Source: Desulfobacterales bacterium
GTDB lineage: Bacteria > Desulfobacterota > DSM-4660 > Desulfatiglandales > Desulfatiglandaceae
Assembly (NCBI GenBank): GCA_022013615.1
Contig: JAKLQB010000236.1
Location: 1-22,292 of the forward strand
DNA length: 22,292 bases
Direction of reading: 5' to 3'
Shown here: positions 6,674 through 14,002 of the stretch, piece by piece
Numbering within the stretch: position 1 is the stretch's first letter
How the letters are laid out: every line of letters begins with the position of its first letter
Position numbers and translations under genes: made by a program
The notes under the pieces: model-generated
Database searches by the model: none
What the model was told of the DNA's origin: nothing
The model's input: the letters and a program-made list of their open reading frames with translations, nothing else

Positions 6674-7126
6674 ATGCGTGATGAATGGGCTCAGAAGGAC
6701 AGGGCTCAATTTTCCGTCTATTTGAAGAAATTGCGAGCTAGGCGAGAAAAACTGAAAGCTTCTAATCAGTTGTGGGCGAGGCGGCGCAAACCACTTTCTT
6801 CAGACGAACGTGAAACAGTTCTCCAGAAGACTGAAGGCAAGTGTCACGTGTGTGGTGGTCTGATTGATGGATACTGGGAAGCGGACCATGTCTTGGCCCA
6901 CAGCAGTGGCGGCGACCATTCAGTGGAGAATTATCTACCGGCTCATCGAACCTGTAATAACTACAGGTGGGACTACTTGCCTGAAGAATTCCAGGAAATC
7001 CTTCGCCGGGGCGTTTGGTTAAGGACTCAAATTGAAAAGGAAGCAACAGTAGGCAAGCCGGCAGGAGAATCGTTTGCACGATACGAAAAAAGCCGCCTTG
7101 CCCGTAGAGGGTCAAAACGCAAGTAA
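6674..7126 (+). CDS. HNH endonuclease
   Basis: A 150-aa stand-alone HNH nuclease. The basic helical N-terminus (about 1-45) is followed by the HNH fold: CHVCGG (zinc knuckle) near 57-62, then EADHVLAHSSGGDHSVENYLP with the DH catalytic pair, and HRTCNNYR completing the second knuckle and the third motif. A basic C-terminus (SRLARRGSKRK) suits nucleic-acid binding. A strong ribosome-binding site (AAGGAGG) lies 7 bases before the ATG. It starts 12 bp after the truncated RAYT and ends before REP-like copy C, so it belongs to the accessory island. It may be a defence nuclease or a homing-type nuclease; sequence does not decide. Confidence 0.8.
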   Translation: MRDEWAQKDRAQFSVYLKKLRARREKLKASNQLWARRRKPLSSDERETVLQKTEGKCHVCGGLIDGYWEADHVLAHSSGGDHSVENYLPAHRTCNNYRWDYLPEEFQEILRRGVWLRTQIEKEATVGKPAGESFARYEKSRLARRGSKRK

Positions 7127-7175
7127 AGCAGAACCTTAAAGGATAGAGACCGATCCTGATAAGGTCGGGAACGCG

Positions 7176-7206
7176 GAACGCTCTTTAAAGAGAGTCCCGC
7201 TCAACG
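7176..7206. repeat. REP-like palindrome, partial copy C
   Basis: GGAACGCTCTTTAAAGAGAG with a self-complementary CTCTTTAAAGAG core, followed by GTCCCGCTCAACG, which is identical to the right shoulder of copy B. It looks like the two ends of the copy A/B palindrome joined without the middle. It marks the right border of the accessory island, 54 bp before the sigma-54 regulator. Confidence 0.6.
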
Positions 7207-7259
7207 GGTCGTGAAAACCAGAAAGAGTTGAGGCCCAAAAAGATTTGTGAGAAAAAAAT

Positions 7260-8639
7260 ATGGAAGAAGAAAATTTACTTAGGATATTGAGGTTGATAGG
7301 GAATAACTCTTTTCTTGGAATCACCGTCATCGATGAGGAGGGTATTGTTTTATTCCGCAATAAAGGGATGGGAGAGATAAGCGGCATAAAAAGCGCGAAT
7401 ACTATTGGAAAAAAATTCAGCGAGGTAACCCCAGATTCCAGCCTTCTGGAAGTTCTGCGCACAGGGGTTCCCCAATTTGGTGTTCTTTATTCCACACCAA
7501 AAGGTAACAAAGCGGTCATTCACCGGATTCCGCTCAAAGAGCAAGGCCATGTTTTCGGGGCCATGTCCATCGCCGCCTTCTACGATGTCATGGAATTGCA
7601 GGATATTCTTAAAAAACATAACCTCCTCCAGGACGAGGTGAGGTTACTAAAGAGCGAATTGCGTGTCCTCAGGGGATCAAAATACAATTTTTCAAATATT
7701 ATTGGTGTAAGCCAGAACATTCAGGAACTCAAGCGCCTGGGCAGACGTTACGCGGCAAAGCTTTCCAACGTGCTCATTACAGGAGAGAGCGGCACGGGAA
7801 AGGAAATATTCGCTCATGCCATTCATCGTGCAAGCACCCGGAATAATGGCCCTTTAATACGCTTGAATTGTAGTTGTTTCCCACGTGAGCTATTGGAAAG
7901 TGAGCTTTTTGGGTATGAGGGAGGCTCTTTCACCGGGGCTAAGCGAAAGGGAAAACCCGGAAAATTCGAACTGGCTGACAATGGAACCATATTCTTTGAT
8001 GAGATAGGCGATTTTCCCCTAGAAATGCAACCCAAATTGCTTCGAGTTTTAGAGGAAAAGGAGGTGTGGAGAATAGGCGGAACGACTCCCCGCAGAACAA
8101 ATTTTAGGTTGATTACCGCGACCAACAAGGATTTGAATGGAATGGTTGAGGAGGGGCGATTTAGACACGACCTCTACTTCCGACTTACAGTGCTCACGCT
8201 TGAGGTGCTACCCCTGAGGAATAGGAAAGAGGACATTCCTTTTCTGGCAGAATACCTGTTAGCAGAACTGAACTCAGAGATGGGGACCAGCTTTTCAATC
8301 GGCAAACATACAATAGAAAGGCTGATGAATTATGATTGGCCCGGCAATGTGCGCGAGTTGAGAAATATCCTGGAAAGGGCAATCGCGGTTACCGAAAAGA
8401 ACTCGATTGAAGCATATCATCTTCCTCCCTATATTCGTAGCAATGAGGACATGCCACTGACCACCGCAACCGGAGAGTCTAAAGAGATTTTACAGCAAGA
8501 ACTGGGCAAGGCTGAAAAAGAAATTTTGAACAAGATTCTGGCTAATGCTGCTGGAAATAAAGCCAAAGCCGCAAGGCTCTTAGGGATCTCCCGTACATGC
8601 CTGTATGATAAATTAAAAAAGCATGGAATAGTTTATTAG
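7260..8639 (+). CDS. Sigma-54-dependent activator, PAS-AAA+-Fis
   Basis: A 459-aa enhancer-binding protein that remodels sigma-54 RNA polymerase. A PAS-like sensor domain spans about 12-115, a coiled linker 115-138 and an AAA+ domain 145-380 with Walker A GESGTGKE (175-182), the sigma-54 contact loop GSFTGA (222-227; consensus GAFTGA), Walker B FFDEIGD (245-251) and arginine-finger segment GRFRHDLYFRL (299-309). A Fis-type helix-turn-helix is at about 425-455 (AGNKAKAARLLGISRTCLYDKLKK). There is no receiver domain, so the PAS probably senses a small molecule. Two matched inverted repeats and a -24/-12 promoter lie just downstream, so it very likely drives the catabolic operon starting at 8879. 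The ribosome-binding site is weak. Confidence 0.95.
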   Translation: MEEENLLRILRLIGNNSFLGITVIDEEGIVLFRNKGMGEISGIKSANTIGKKFSEVTPDSSLLEVLRTGVPQFGVLYSTPKGNKAVIHRIPLKEQGHVFGAMSIAAFYDVMELQDILKKHNLLQDEVRLLKSELRVLRGSKYNFSNIIGVSQNIQELKRLGRRYAAKLSNVLITGESGTGKEIFAHAIHRASTRNNGPLIRLNCSCFPRELLESELFGYEGGSFTGAKRKGKPGKFELADNGTIFFDEIGDFPLEMQPKLLRVLEEKEVWRIGGTTPRRTNFRLITATNKDLNGMVEEGRFRHDLYFRLTVLTLEVLPLRNRKEDIPFLAEYLLAELNSEMGTSFSIGKHTIERLMNYDWPGNVRELRNILERAIAVTEKNSIEAYHLPPYIRSNEDMPLTTATGESKEILQQELGKAEKEILNKILANAAGNKAKAARLLGISRTCLYDKLKKHGIVY

Positions 8640-8660
8640 AGACTATCCATTCTGCCTATA

Positions 8661-8678
8661 TGTTATATATTTCTAACA
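8661..8678. promoter_or_regulatory. Upstream activator site 1 (TGTTA-N8-TAACA)
   Basis: TGTTATATATTTCTAACA is an 18-bp inverted repeat with 5-bp perfect arms. It recurs with the same arms and spacing at 8704-8721. It lies about 140 bp upstream of the -24 element, a usual place for a sigma-54 enhancer. Confidence 0.65.
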
Positions 8679-8703
8679 CTATTCTCAACGAATTCATGTC
8701 AAT

Positions 8704-8721
8704 TGTTATAAAATATTAACA
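8704..8721. promoter_or_regulatory. Upstream activator site 2 (TGTTA-N8-TAACA)
   Basis: TGTTATAAAATATTAACA, the same 5-bp arms and 8-bp spacer as site 1. Centre-to-centre distance is 43 bp, about four helical turns, so two dimers would bind the same DNA face. A lone TAACA half-site follows at 8736-8740. Confidence 0.65.
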
Positions 8722-8805
8722 CTTCTCCAATCCCCTAACAAACCACAAGACCAAGTAGCTTACAAAAAGCCAATAAAAATGATGGGTTACGCTTAGTCCA
8801 TGTTT

Positions 8806-8820
8806 TGGCATGCCCTTTGC
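8806..8820 (+). promoter_or_regulatory. Sigma-54 (-24/-12) promoter of the catabolic operon
   Basis: TGGCATGCCCTTTGC has the GG and GC dinucleotides at the exact sigma-54 spacing (GG 8807-8808, GC 8819-8820) and matches the TGGCAC-N5-TTGC consensus except for one base. The predicted transcription start is near 8832, leaving a leader of about 47 bases before the 54-aa ORF. Confidence 0.85.
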
Positions 8821-8878
8821 TATTATTAGAAATGTTTTCACCACATTGCTGAAGTGGCCGGGCATTGAAGGGTAATGC

Positions 8879-9043
8879 ATGAACATAGCGCTATCGCTTC
8901 ACGCAACTAATGACATAAGTATGACAGACTTAGTGGGTGAAAAGGGTGCCAAAAAATTAGCGGAAAATATTGAGATCCTGGAGCAAAAGGTTAAGGAACT
9001 CAAGGCAGAGATTGGAGTCGTCATCGGGCAACAACTGGATTAA
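8879..9043 (+). CDS. Small coiled-coil protein, first gene of the sigma-54 operon
   Basis: A 54-aa ORF from ATG 8879 with AAGGG six bases upstream; an internal ATG at 8921 would give 40 aa. The C-terminal half (residues 20-50, for example LAENIEILEQKVKELKAEIG) has a leucine/isoleucine heptad pattern and should form a short coiled coil. It has no signal peptide or membrane segment. It lies between the -24/-12 promoter and the first CoA-transferase, so it should be the first translated product. I do not recognise the family; it could be an assembly factor for an enzyme of the operon or a chance leader ORF. Confidence 0.55.
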   Translation: MNIALSLHATNDISMTDLVGEKGAKKLAENIEILEQKVKELKAEIGVVIGQQLD

Positions 9044-9116
9044 ACGGAACCAACAAGACTTTTTGTTTTTTCCAAAAAACTTTCAAGTTTGTGGGTGGTT
9101 TTGCAGGAGAAAGAGA

Positions 9117-10349
9117 ATGATATCTGTTTCTGCGCTAGATGGGGTCCTGGTTATCGATCTGACAGGATTGAGCGGAGCTTACTGCACCAAACTATTAGCT
9201 GATCTTGGTGCGGACGTCATTAGAGTGGAGCCCCCCGGAGGGGATAATCTCAGGCGTTTAGGCCCTTTTTACAAGGATGATGCCCACCCGGATAAAAGCC
9301 TGCTTCATTTCTTTCTAAATACCAACAAGCGTGCGGTCACGCTAAACCTTAAAACTGAGGACGGAAAAAATATCTTCAGACGTCTGGCCAAACGGGCTCA
9401 AATTATTATAGAGACTTTTTCCCCTGGGTACCTCGAATCGCTCGGCTTGGGCTACAGCTCTTTAAAAGAAATAAACCCGAGCCTGATCTTCACCTCGATC
9501 ACCCCATTCGGTCAAAATGGCCCATACCGCGACTTTAAGGGGTCGGACATAATCTGTTGGGCCATGGGTGGGTTGATGTACCTCGGAGGGTTTTCGGATC
9601 GCCCACCTGTGCAAGGCTACGAATACATGGCTTATAAAACCGGGTCCATGCACGCCTCTGTGGCCACACTGATAGCGTTTTATCACCTGGATAAGACGGG
9701 CGAGGGGCAGTACATTGACGTCTCCGTCCAGGAGTGCGTGGCACAGGCAATGGAAAATGCAGCCCAGTATTATGATCTGGAAGGGGTGGTTCGGTGTAGA
9801 CAAGGACTGCGCCAACTGGAGGCTGGAGCTGGCATCTACCCCTGCAAGGATGGATTCGTGTACATGTTAGTCGCCATGCGGGGGACCCTGATGCGCTGGG
9901 ATGAGCTGGTGGACTGGCTGATCGAGGAAAGAACCCCAAAGGCCGATAGTCTTAAAGATTCTAAGTGGAAGGATAAAGATTGGCGGCAGACCGAAGAGGC
10001 ACGGAACAAGTTCTATGATATCTTTACGGATTTTTCTAAATCCCACCCCAAATTAGAACTCTATGAGAAAGCCCAGGCTAAAGGCATCAGCTTGAGCCCG
10101 GTCAGCACGATCGGTGATCTGTTCGAGAATCCCCAACTAAAAGCACGAGGGTTCTTTCAAGAGATAGAACATCCCGAACTCGGTGTAAAACTACTCTATC
10201 CGGGTGGACCCTATGTATTGGAAAAGACCCCCTGGAGGATTCGGCGGCGGGCACCGTTGATCGGTGAACATAACACGGAGATATTTCATTATGAACTTGG
10301 AATCCCCAAAGAAGACTTGGGGGCGCTTATGTCGGCAGGGGTGATTTAA
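9117..10349 (+). CDS. CaiB/BaiF class III CoA-transferase, subunit lacking the catalytic Asp
   Basis: A 410-aa class III CoA-transferase. ATG 9117 is preferred because AGGAG lies 7-8 bases upstream and the conserved fold starts there (LDGVLVIDLTGLSGAYCTKLLADLGADVIRVEPP, residues 7-40). Other family blocks are NKRAVTLNLK (70-79), FTSITPFGQNGPY (125-137) and KTGEGQYIDVS (193-203). By my alignment with formyl-CoA transferase and AMACR, the catalytic aspartate position holds tyrosine (about Y173, just before GSMH). The next gene, 2 bp away, is a paralogue that has the aspartate. Paired subunits resemble the heteromeric BbsE/BbsF succinyl-CoA:benzylsuccinate CoA-transferase. It probably activates an imported carboxylic acid. 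Confidence 0.9.
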   Translation: MISVSALDGVLVIDLTGLSGAYCTKLLADLGADVIRVEPPGGDNLRRLGPFYKDDAHPDKSLLHFFLNTNKRAVTLNLKTEDGKNIFRRLAKRAQIIIETFSPGYLESLGLGYSSLKEINPSLIFTSITPFGQNGPYRDFKGSDIICWAMGGLMYLGGFSDRPPVQGYEYMAYKTGSMHASVATLIAFYHLDKTGEGQYIDVSVQECVAQAMENAAQYYDLEGVVRCRQGLRQLEAGAGIYPCKDGFVYMLVAMRGTLMRWDELVDWLIEERTPKADSLKDSKWKDKDWRQTEEARNKFYDIFTDFSKSHPKLELYEKAQAKGISLSPVSTIGDLFENPQLKARGFFQEIEHPELGVKLLYPGGPYVLEKTPWRIRRRAPLIGEHNTEIFHYELGIPKEDLGALMSAGVI

Positions 10350-10351
10350 GC

Positions 10352-11569
10352 ATGAATCTTCCTCTAAACGGCATCAGGATAGCCGATTTTACCTGGGTGG
10401 GAGCGGGGCCTTTTGTGACTAAGGCTCTCGCTGATCACGGAGCGGATGTCATCAAAGTGGAATCAGCCACGCGGGTGGACGTGATTCGCATGATGCATCC
10501 CTTTGCTGGTGGGACCCCTGGGGTGAACCGGAGCGGATATTACTCCAATCGAAATTCCAGCAAACGGAGTATCACACTCAACTTGAAGAATCCTATGGGA
10601 CTTGAGGTGGCCAAGAGGTTAATCGCAGTCAGTAACGTAGTGGCCGACAATTTCACGACGGGCACCATGGAGAAGTTGGGGCTGGGATACGATACGTTGA
10701 AGGCCATCAAGCCCGATATCATTTGCCTCAGCATGCCTATGCAAGGCGCCCACGGACCCCATTCCCAATACCGGGGCTACGGCGTCACCATTGGGGCCCT
10801 GTCGGGTTTCTACAACCTGATCGGATATCCTGACCGAGACCCGGTAGGCACCGGTACCAACTTCCCCGACCATGTCCCCAATCCGACCCACGCCTGCGTC
10901 GCCATCCTGGCTGCCCTAATCCATCATAAGAGAACAGGAGAGGGCCAGTTTATCGAACTATCCCAGTTTGAATCCACCATGAATCTATTTGGCGCAGCAC
11001 TTCTGGATTACTCGGTGAACAGGCGAGAGGTGACCTGCCTGGGTAACCGGCTCCCTTATGCCGCTCCCCATGGGGTCTATCCCTGTCTGGGCAATGATCG
11101 CTGGGTGTGCATCACCTGCTTCAGGGAGAAAGAATGGATGGCCTTGTGCGACGTCATGGACAAAACCCACCTTGCCGCCGACAGCCGATTCAATAGCCTG
11201 ACGGGCAGACTTAAAAATATGGAGGAGCTGGACGAAGAGATTTCTGAATGGACTTCTTCCAAGGATCCATTCGAAGTGATGAAGCTCCTTCAGTCCTGCG
11301 GGATACCAGCAGGAGTGGTGGAGGATTCAAGGGACACCCTTGAGAGGGATGAACAACTTGCAGCCCGTAAGCACTGGGCCTATCTTGAGCACCCGGAAAT
11401 GGGTCGCAGCGTGTATGATGCCCCTCCTTACAAGCTTTCCCGGACGCCCGGCTATTTGCGGTCTTACGCACCCCTACTAGGCGAGCACACCCGACAGGTC
11501 TGTCTGGAGGACCTCGGAATGGAAAGCCGCGAGTATGAAAGGTTGGAACGAGAGGGTGCCTTTAAGTGA
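10352..11569 (+). CDS. CaiB/BaiF class III CoA-transferase, probable catalytic subunit
   Basis: A 405-aa protein of the same fold: LNGIRIADFTWVGAGPFVTKALADHGADVIKVE (5-37), SKRSITLNLKNPMG (70-83) and KRTGEGQFIELS (193-204). The likely catalytic aspartate is D173 in the NFPDHVPNPTH segment, the position that forms the aspartyl-CoA thioester in characterised enzymes. The start is 2 bp after the preceding stop, indicating translational coupling and a stoichiometric partner. It should transfer CoA from a donor such as succinyl-CoA or acetyl-CoA to a substrate acid, with TRAP-imported acid as the obvious candidate. The exact substrate is unknown; resemblance to BbsEF is by architecture only. Confidence 0.9.
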   Translation: MNLPLNGIRIADFTWVGAGPFVTKALADHGADVIKVESATRVDVIRMMHPFAGGTPGVNRSGYYSNRNSSKRSITLNLKNPMGLEVAKRLIAVSNVVADNFTTGTMEKLGLGYDTLKAIKPDIICLSMPMQGAHGPHSQYRGYGVTIGALSGFYNLIGYPDRDPVGTGTNFPDHVPNPTHACVAILAALIHHKRTGEGQFIELSQFESTMNLFGAALLDYSVNRREVTCLGNRLPYAAPHGVYPCLGNDRWVCITCFREKEWMALCDVMDKTHLAADSRFNSLTGRLKNMEELDEEISEWTSSKDPFEVMKLLQSCGIPAGVVEDSRDTLERDEQLAARKHWAYLEHPEMGRSVYDAPPYKLSRTPGYLRSYAPLLGEHTRQVCLEDLGMESREYERLEREGAFK

Positions 11570-11599
11570 GCCGGTTATATCTCCCATAGGAGGTTTATA

Positions 11600-12406
11600 T
11601 TGTCTTCTATCATTTATGAAAAAAAGGGGAAAATTGCCCTGATTAAATTCAACCGCCCACAGGCGTTAAACGCCCTGGACCCCCCCAGCATTCAACTCTT
11701 TCAAGAGATTTTGGTCGATTTTAGGGACGATACGGGGCTCTGGACGGCAGTGATCACCGGCAGTGGGGATCGAGGCTTTTGCACGGGGGCTGATCTGAAA
11801 AAGACCCTCCCGCCCCAGGACAATTTTGCCTCAGCCTATTTCCTTCCTGAGAAGGAAAGCATTGAGCAAGGGATGTACATCCGCGGCCTGGACATCACTA
11901 AGCTCAATATTGAAAAACCCATTATTGCAGCTGTCAATGGTCACGCGGTGGGTGGCGGCCTTGAGATTGCTCTTACCTGCGATCTGCGCATTGCCTCGGA
12001 GAATGCTACCTTCGGGCTTGTGGAAGCCAAGGTCGCCAGTATCCCGGCCTTGGGCGGGATCCAGCGGTTAATCCGAGGGGTTCCCATGGCGGTGGCTATG
12101 AAGATGCTATTGACAGCGGAGCGTATCGATGCCAAAGAAGCGCACCGTGTGGGCCTGGTCTCAGATGTGTACCCCCTGCCAGACTTGTTGCCAGAAGCCT
12201 TCAAGATTGCCGAGCGTATTTGTGAAAATGGTCCCTTGGCGGTCCGGGCGGTGAAGCGCCTGACGCAGTGGGGACTGAATATGCCAATCGACCAAGCTAT
12301 ATCCCTGGAACAACTCATGTGGGGAGTTTTACGTGATACCGCAGATCGCATCGAAGGGAGAGTCGCTTTCGAGCAAAAGAGGAAACCCCAATATAAGGGA
12401 CGCTGA
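11600..12406 (+). CDS. Enoyl-CoA hydratase/isomerase (crotonase) family protein
   Basis: A 268-aa crotonase. It starts at TTG 11600, with AGGAGG seven bases upstream and no better ATG. Oxyanion-hole segments are CTGADLKK (61-68) and NGHAVGGGLEIA (113-124), with the family tract CDLRIASENATFGLVEAKVASIPALGG (127-153). E142 matches the first catalytic glutamate of rat mitochondrial hydratase (E144), but the second glutamate (E164) position holds lysine (K168, in VAMKM). It may therefore be a crotonase with another chemistry (isomerase, hydrolase or lyase) rather than a standard hydratase. The C-terminus is normal length. It lies 30 bp after the second CoA-transferase in the operon. Confidence 0.9.
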   Translation: MSSIIYEKKGKIALIKFNRPQALNALDPPSIQLFQEILVDFRDDTGLWTAVITGSGDRGFCTGADLKKTLPPQDNFASAYFLPEKESIEQGMYIRGLDITKLNIEKPIIAAVNGHAVGGGLEIALTCDLRIASENATFGLVEAKVASIPALGGIQRLIRGVPMAVAMKMLLTAERIDAKEAHRVGLVSDVYPLPDLLPEAFKIAERICENGPLAVRAVKRLTQWGLNMPIDQAISLEQLMWGVLRDTADRIEGRVAFEQKRKPQYKGR

Positions 12407-12465
12407 TCCCCCATCGGGTGCACTATATCCAGCAAGTCAATGCTGTGAGGAGGTTTGTTTATAAG

Positions 12466-12756
12466 ATGGATGCAGATTTGTTGCCAGAAAACCAAAGTTC
12501 GGCGTACAAGGCCTTTTTCGATTCAGCCCAATCAAATGACATTTTAGAACCTAAAACAACGGTCATGATTTCAATAGCCACCTCCATGGCAATTGGTTGC
12601 TATCCCTGAATGGATTATTTCCTTGGCGTGGCCAAGAAGGAAGGTATCACCCAATCAGAGATAGGGGCAGCGTTATCCGTGGTAATGGCCGTTTCTGCAG
12701 GGAAGGTTCGGGCGCAGTTGCGTGAAGTCGTTGATCCCAAGGCATGTAAGGTATAA
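12466..12756 (+). CDS. AhpD/carboxymuconolactone-decarboxylase-like selenoprotein (CxxU), TGA read as Sec
   Basis: Read through an in-frame TGA (12607-12609), this gives 96 aa with a normal small AhpD/CMD-like profile: LEPKTTVMISIATSMAIGC, then YP-U, then MDYFLGVAKKEGITQSEIGAAL and a helical tail. The TGA falls exactly where the family has the second cysteine of the CxxC redox motif (C45, U48). A hairpin with a G-first loop starts 13 bases after the TGA, as in bacterial SECIS elements. The family's glutamate before the motif and histidine four residues after it (F52 here) are absent, so the redox pair may act differently. GAGGAGG lies 12 bases before ATG 12466, somewhat far. The alternative is a nonsense-mutated pseudogene; both halves are intact, which argues against it. 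AhpD-like selenoproteins have been reported elsewhere. Confidence 0.72.
12617..12642 (+). ncRNA. Candidate bacterial SECIS hairpin
   Basis: CTTGGC (12622-12627) and GCCAAG (12631-12636) form a 6-bp stem with loop GTG; an outer TTCC / GGAA helix (12619-12622 with 12639-12642) can extend it past a small bulge. The loop starts 18 nt after the TGA and with G, within the spacing and loop rules known for bacterial SECIS elements. It lies inside the coding region, as bacterial SECIS must. Confidence 0.6.
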
Positions 12757-12829
12757 TTGTAAAATACAAATTATATTGGCTGCTTTTAAACGATAGATTA
12801 ACCAAAATTGATTACATCAAGGGAGAGAC

Positions 12830-13981
12830 ATGCTAAACAAAGTAGGAATTATTGGAGTTGCTCAAAGCCATTTTGGCGAGGAAAGTGGAAAGAGCCTGGA
12901 AGAACTGATTTTCCAGACCTGCCATGAAGCATTGGTAGATGCGGGGATAAACATAGACGGAGTGGATGGCATTGTTATTTCTTCCAACGACCAAGTGGAC
13001 GGACGTCCCATCTCTATCATGGTCACGGCAGGTTCGGTGGGGGCCTATCAGAAAGATCTTCTGGACGTTCCGTCCAGTGGGGAGCACGCCCTGATACTTG
13101 GTTATATGCGAGTGCTCTCCGGCAACTTCGAGACCCAGCTCATTGCATCCTGGAGTTCCCTGGAGGCAGACGACCTGAGGACCGTCCAGAACATCACATG
13201 TGACCCGATTTACCAGAGACAACTTGGGCTCCACGACATCACAACTAACGCCTTACAGGCGGCGGCCTACCTGAGTAAATACCCAGACGCGGCCGAGGGT
13301 GCGACCCAAGTTGTGGTGAAAAACCGGACTTGGGGAACGAAAAACCCACGGTCCCATCTAAGGGAAGGCGTGGAGGCTGCAGAGGTTTCTTCGTCCCCTT
13401 ACGTCTGCTGGCCTGTGCGCAGACTTATGGTGCCCCCGGAGTCAAGTGGTGTGGTGGTCATGGTAATTGCCTCGGAGAAAAAAGCCAAAGAGCTGGGTAA
13501 AGGCCAGGTGGCCTGGATCGAGGGAGTGGGTTGGGCGTCTGACACGTATTGGATAGGGGAAAGGGACTTAAGCCGGCTGACATCCTTGGAAGAAGCGACT
13601 ATCCGGGCATATCAGGCGGCGCAGATAAAAGATCCTCTGAAGGAAATTGACCTAGCCGAGATCCAGGAGGTCACCGCCTACCATGAGCTTATGTCTTATG
13701 AAGCCTTGCTCTTTTGTGGGCCCGGTGAGGCGAGTCGTTTAATCTTGGATGGAGTCACTGGCTCCGGCGGAAAACTTCCGGTCAACCTTTCGGGTGGGAC
13801 ACTCTCTACTAATCCTTACTTTGCTTCCGGTCTGGTCCGGGTGGCCGAGGCTGCTCTCCAGGTACTGGGGAAAGCAGGCGAGCACCAGCTACCTGGAGTC
13901 CAGGTCGCTCTCGCCCAAACCACCAGCGGCTTTGCTGGACAGAGCAGCGCCACATTTATTTTCTCAAACAAATACTCGTAA
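12830..13981 (+). CDS. Thiolase-like protein without catalytic residues (subunit 1)
   Basis: A 383-aa thiolase-fold protein of the SCP-x / lipid-transfer type. A ribosome-binding site (GGGAGAG) precedes the ATG. Family landmarks are KVGIIGVAQSHFG (3-15), VDGIVISS, HLREGVEAAEV, CWPVRRLM and VNLSGGTLSTNPYFASG. The position of the nucleophilic cysteine in true thiolases (CxSG) reads PSSG, the GHP histidine reads TNP, and the C-terminal cysteine motif is absent. It therefore cannot work as a Claisen thiolase. Similar loss is known in steroid side-chain retro-aldolases (Ltp2), which act with a DUF35 partner. It is followed directly by a paralogue and a DUF35 gene, so a heteromeric complex is likely. 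Confidence 0.88.
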   Translation: MLNKVGIIGVAQSHFGEESGKSLEELIFQTCHEALVDAGINIDGVDGIVISSNDQVDGRPISIMVTAGSVGAYQKDLLDVPSSGEHALILGYMRVLSGNFETQLIASWSSLEADDLRTVQNITCDPIYQRQLGLHDITTNALQAAAYLSKYPDAAEGATQVVVKNRTWGTKNPRSHLREGVEAAEVSSSPYVCWPVRRLMVPPESSGVVVMVIASEKKAKELGKGQVAWIEGVGWASDTYWIGERDLSRLTSLEEATIRAYQAAQIKDPLKEIDLAEIQEVTAYHELMSYEALLFCGPGEASRLILDGVTGSGGKLPVNLSGGTLSTNPYFASGLVRVAEAALQVLGKAGEHQLPGVQVALAQTTSGFAGQSSATFIFSNKYS

Positions 13982-14002
13982 ATGCTTTCAGGAGGAGTAG
14001 GT

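Noticed and set aside
8970..9116. N-terminal extension of the first CoA-transferase from TTG 8970
   Set aside because: The 49 extra residues have no family match, overlap the 54-aa ORF in another frame, and ATG 9117 has a proper ribosome-binding site.
12607..12609. TGA treated as an ordinary stop giving a 47-aa protein
   Set aside because: The family domain continues uninterrupted after it, it coincides with a redox cysteine, and a SECIS-like hairpin follows; a plain stop remains possible but is less likely.
12763..12780. TTGTAAAATACAA inverted repeat after the selenoprotein gene as an operator or terminator
   Set aside because: Short, AT-rich and unaccompanied by a promoter or T-run; the downstream gene looks like part of the same operon.
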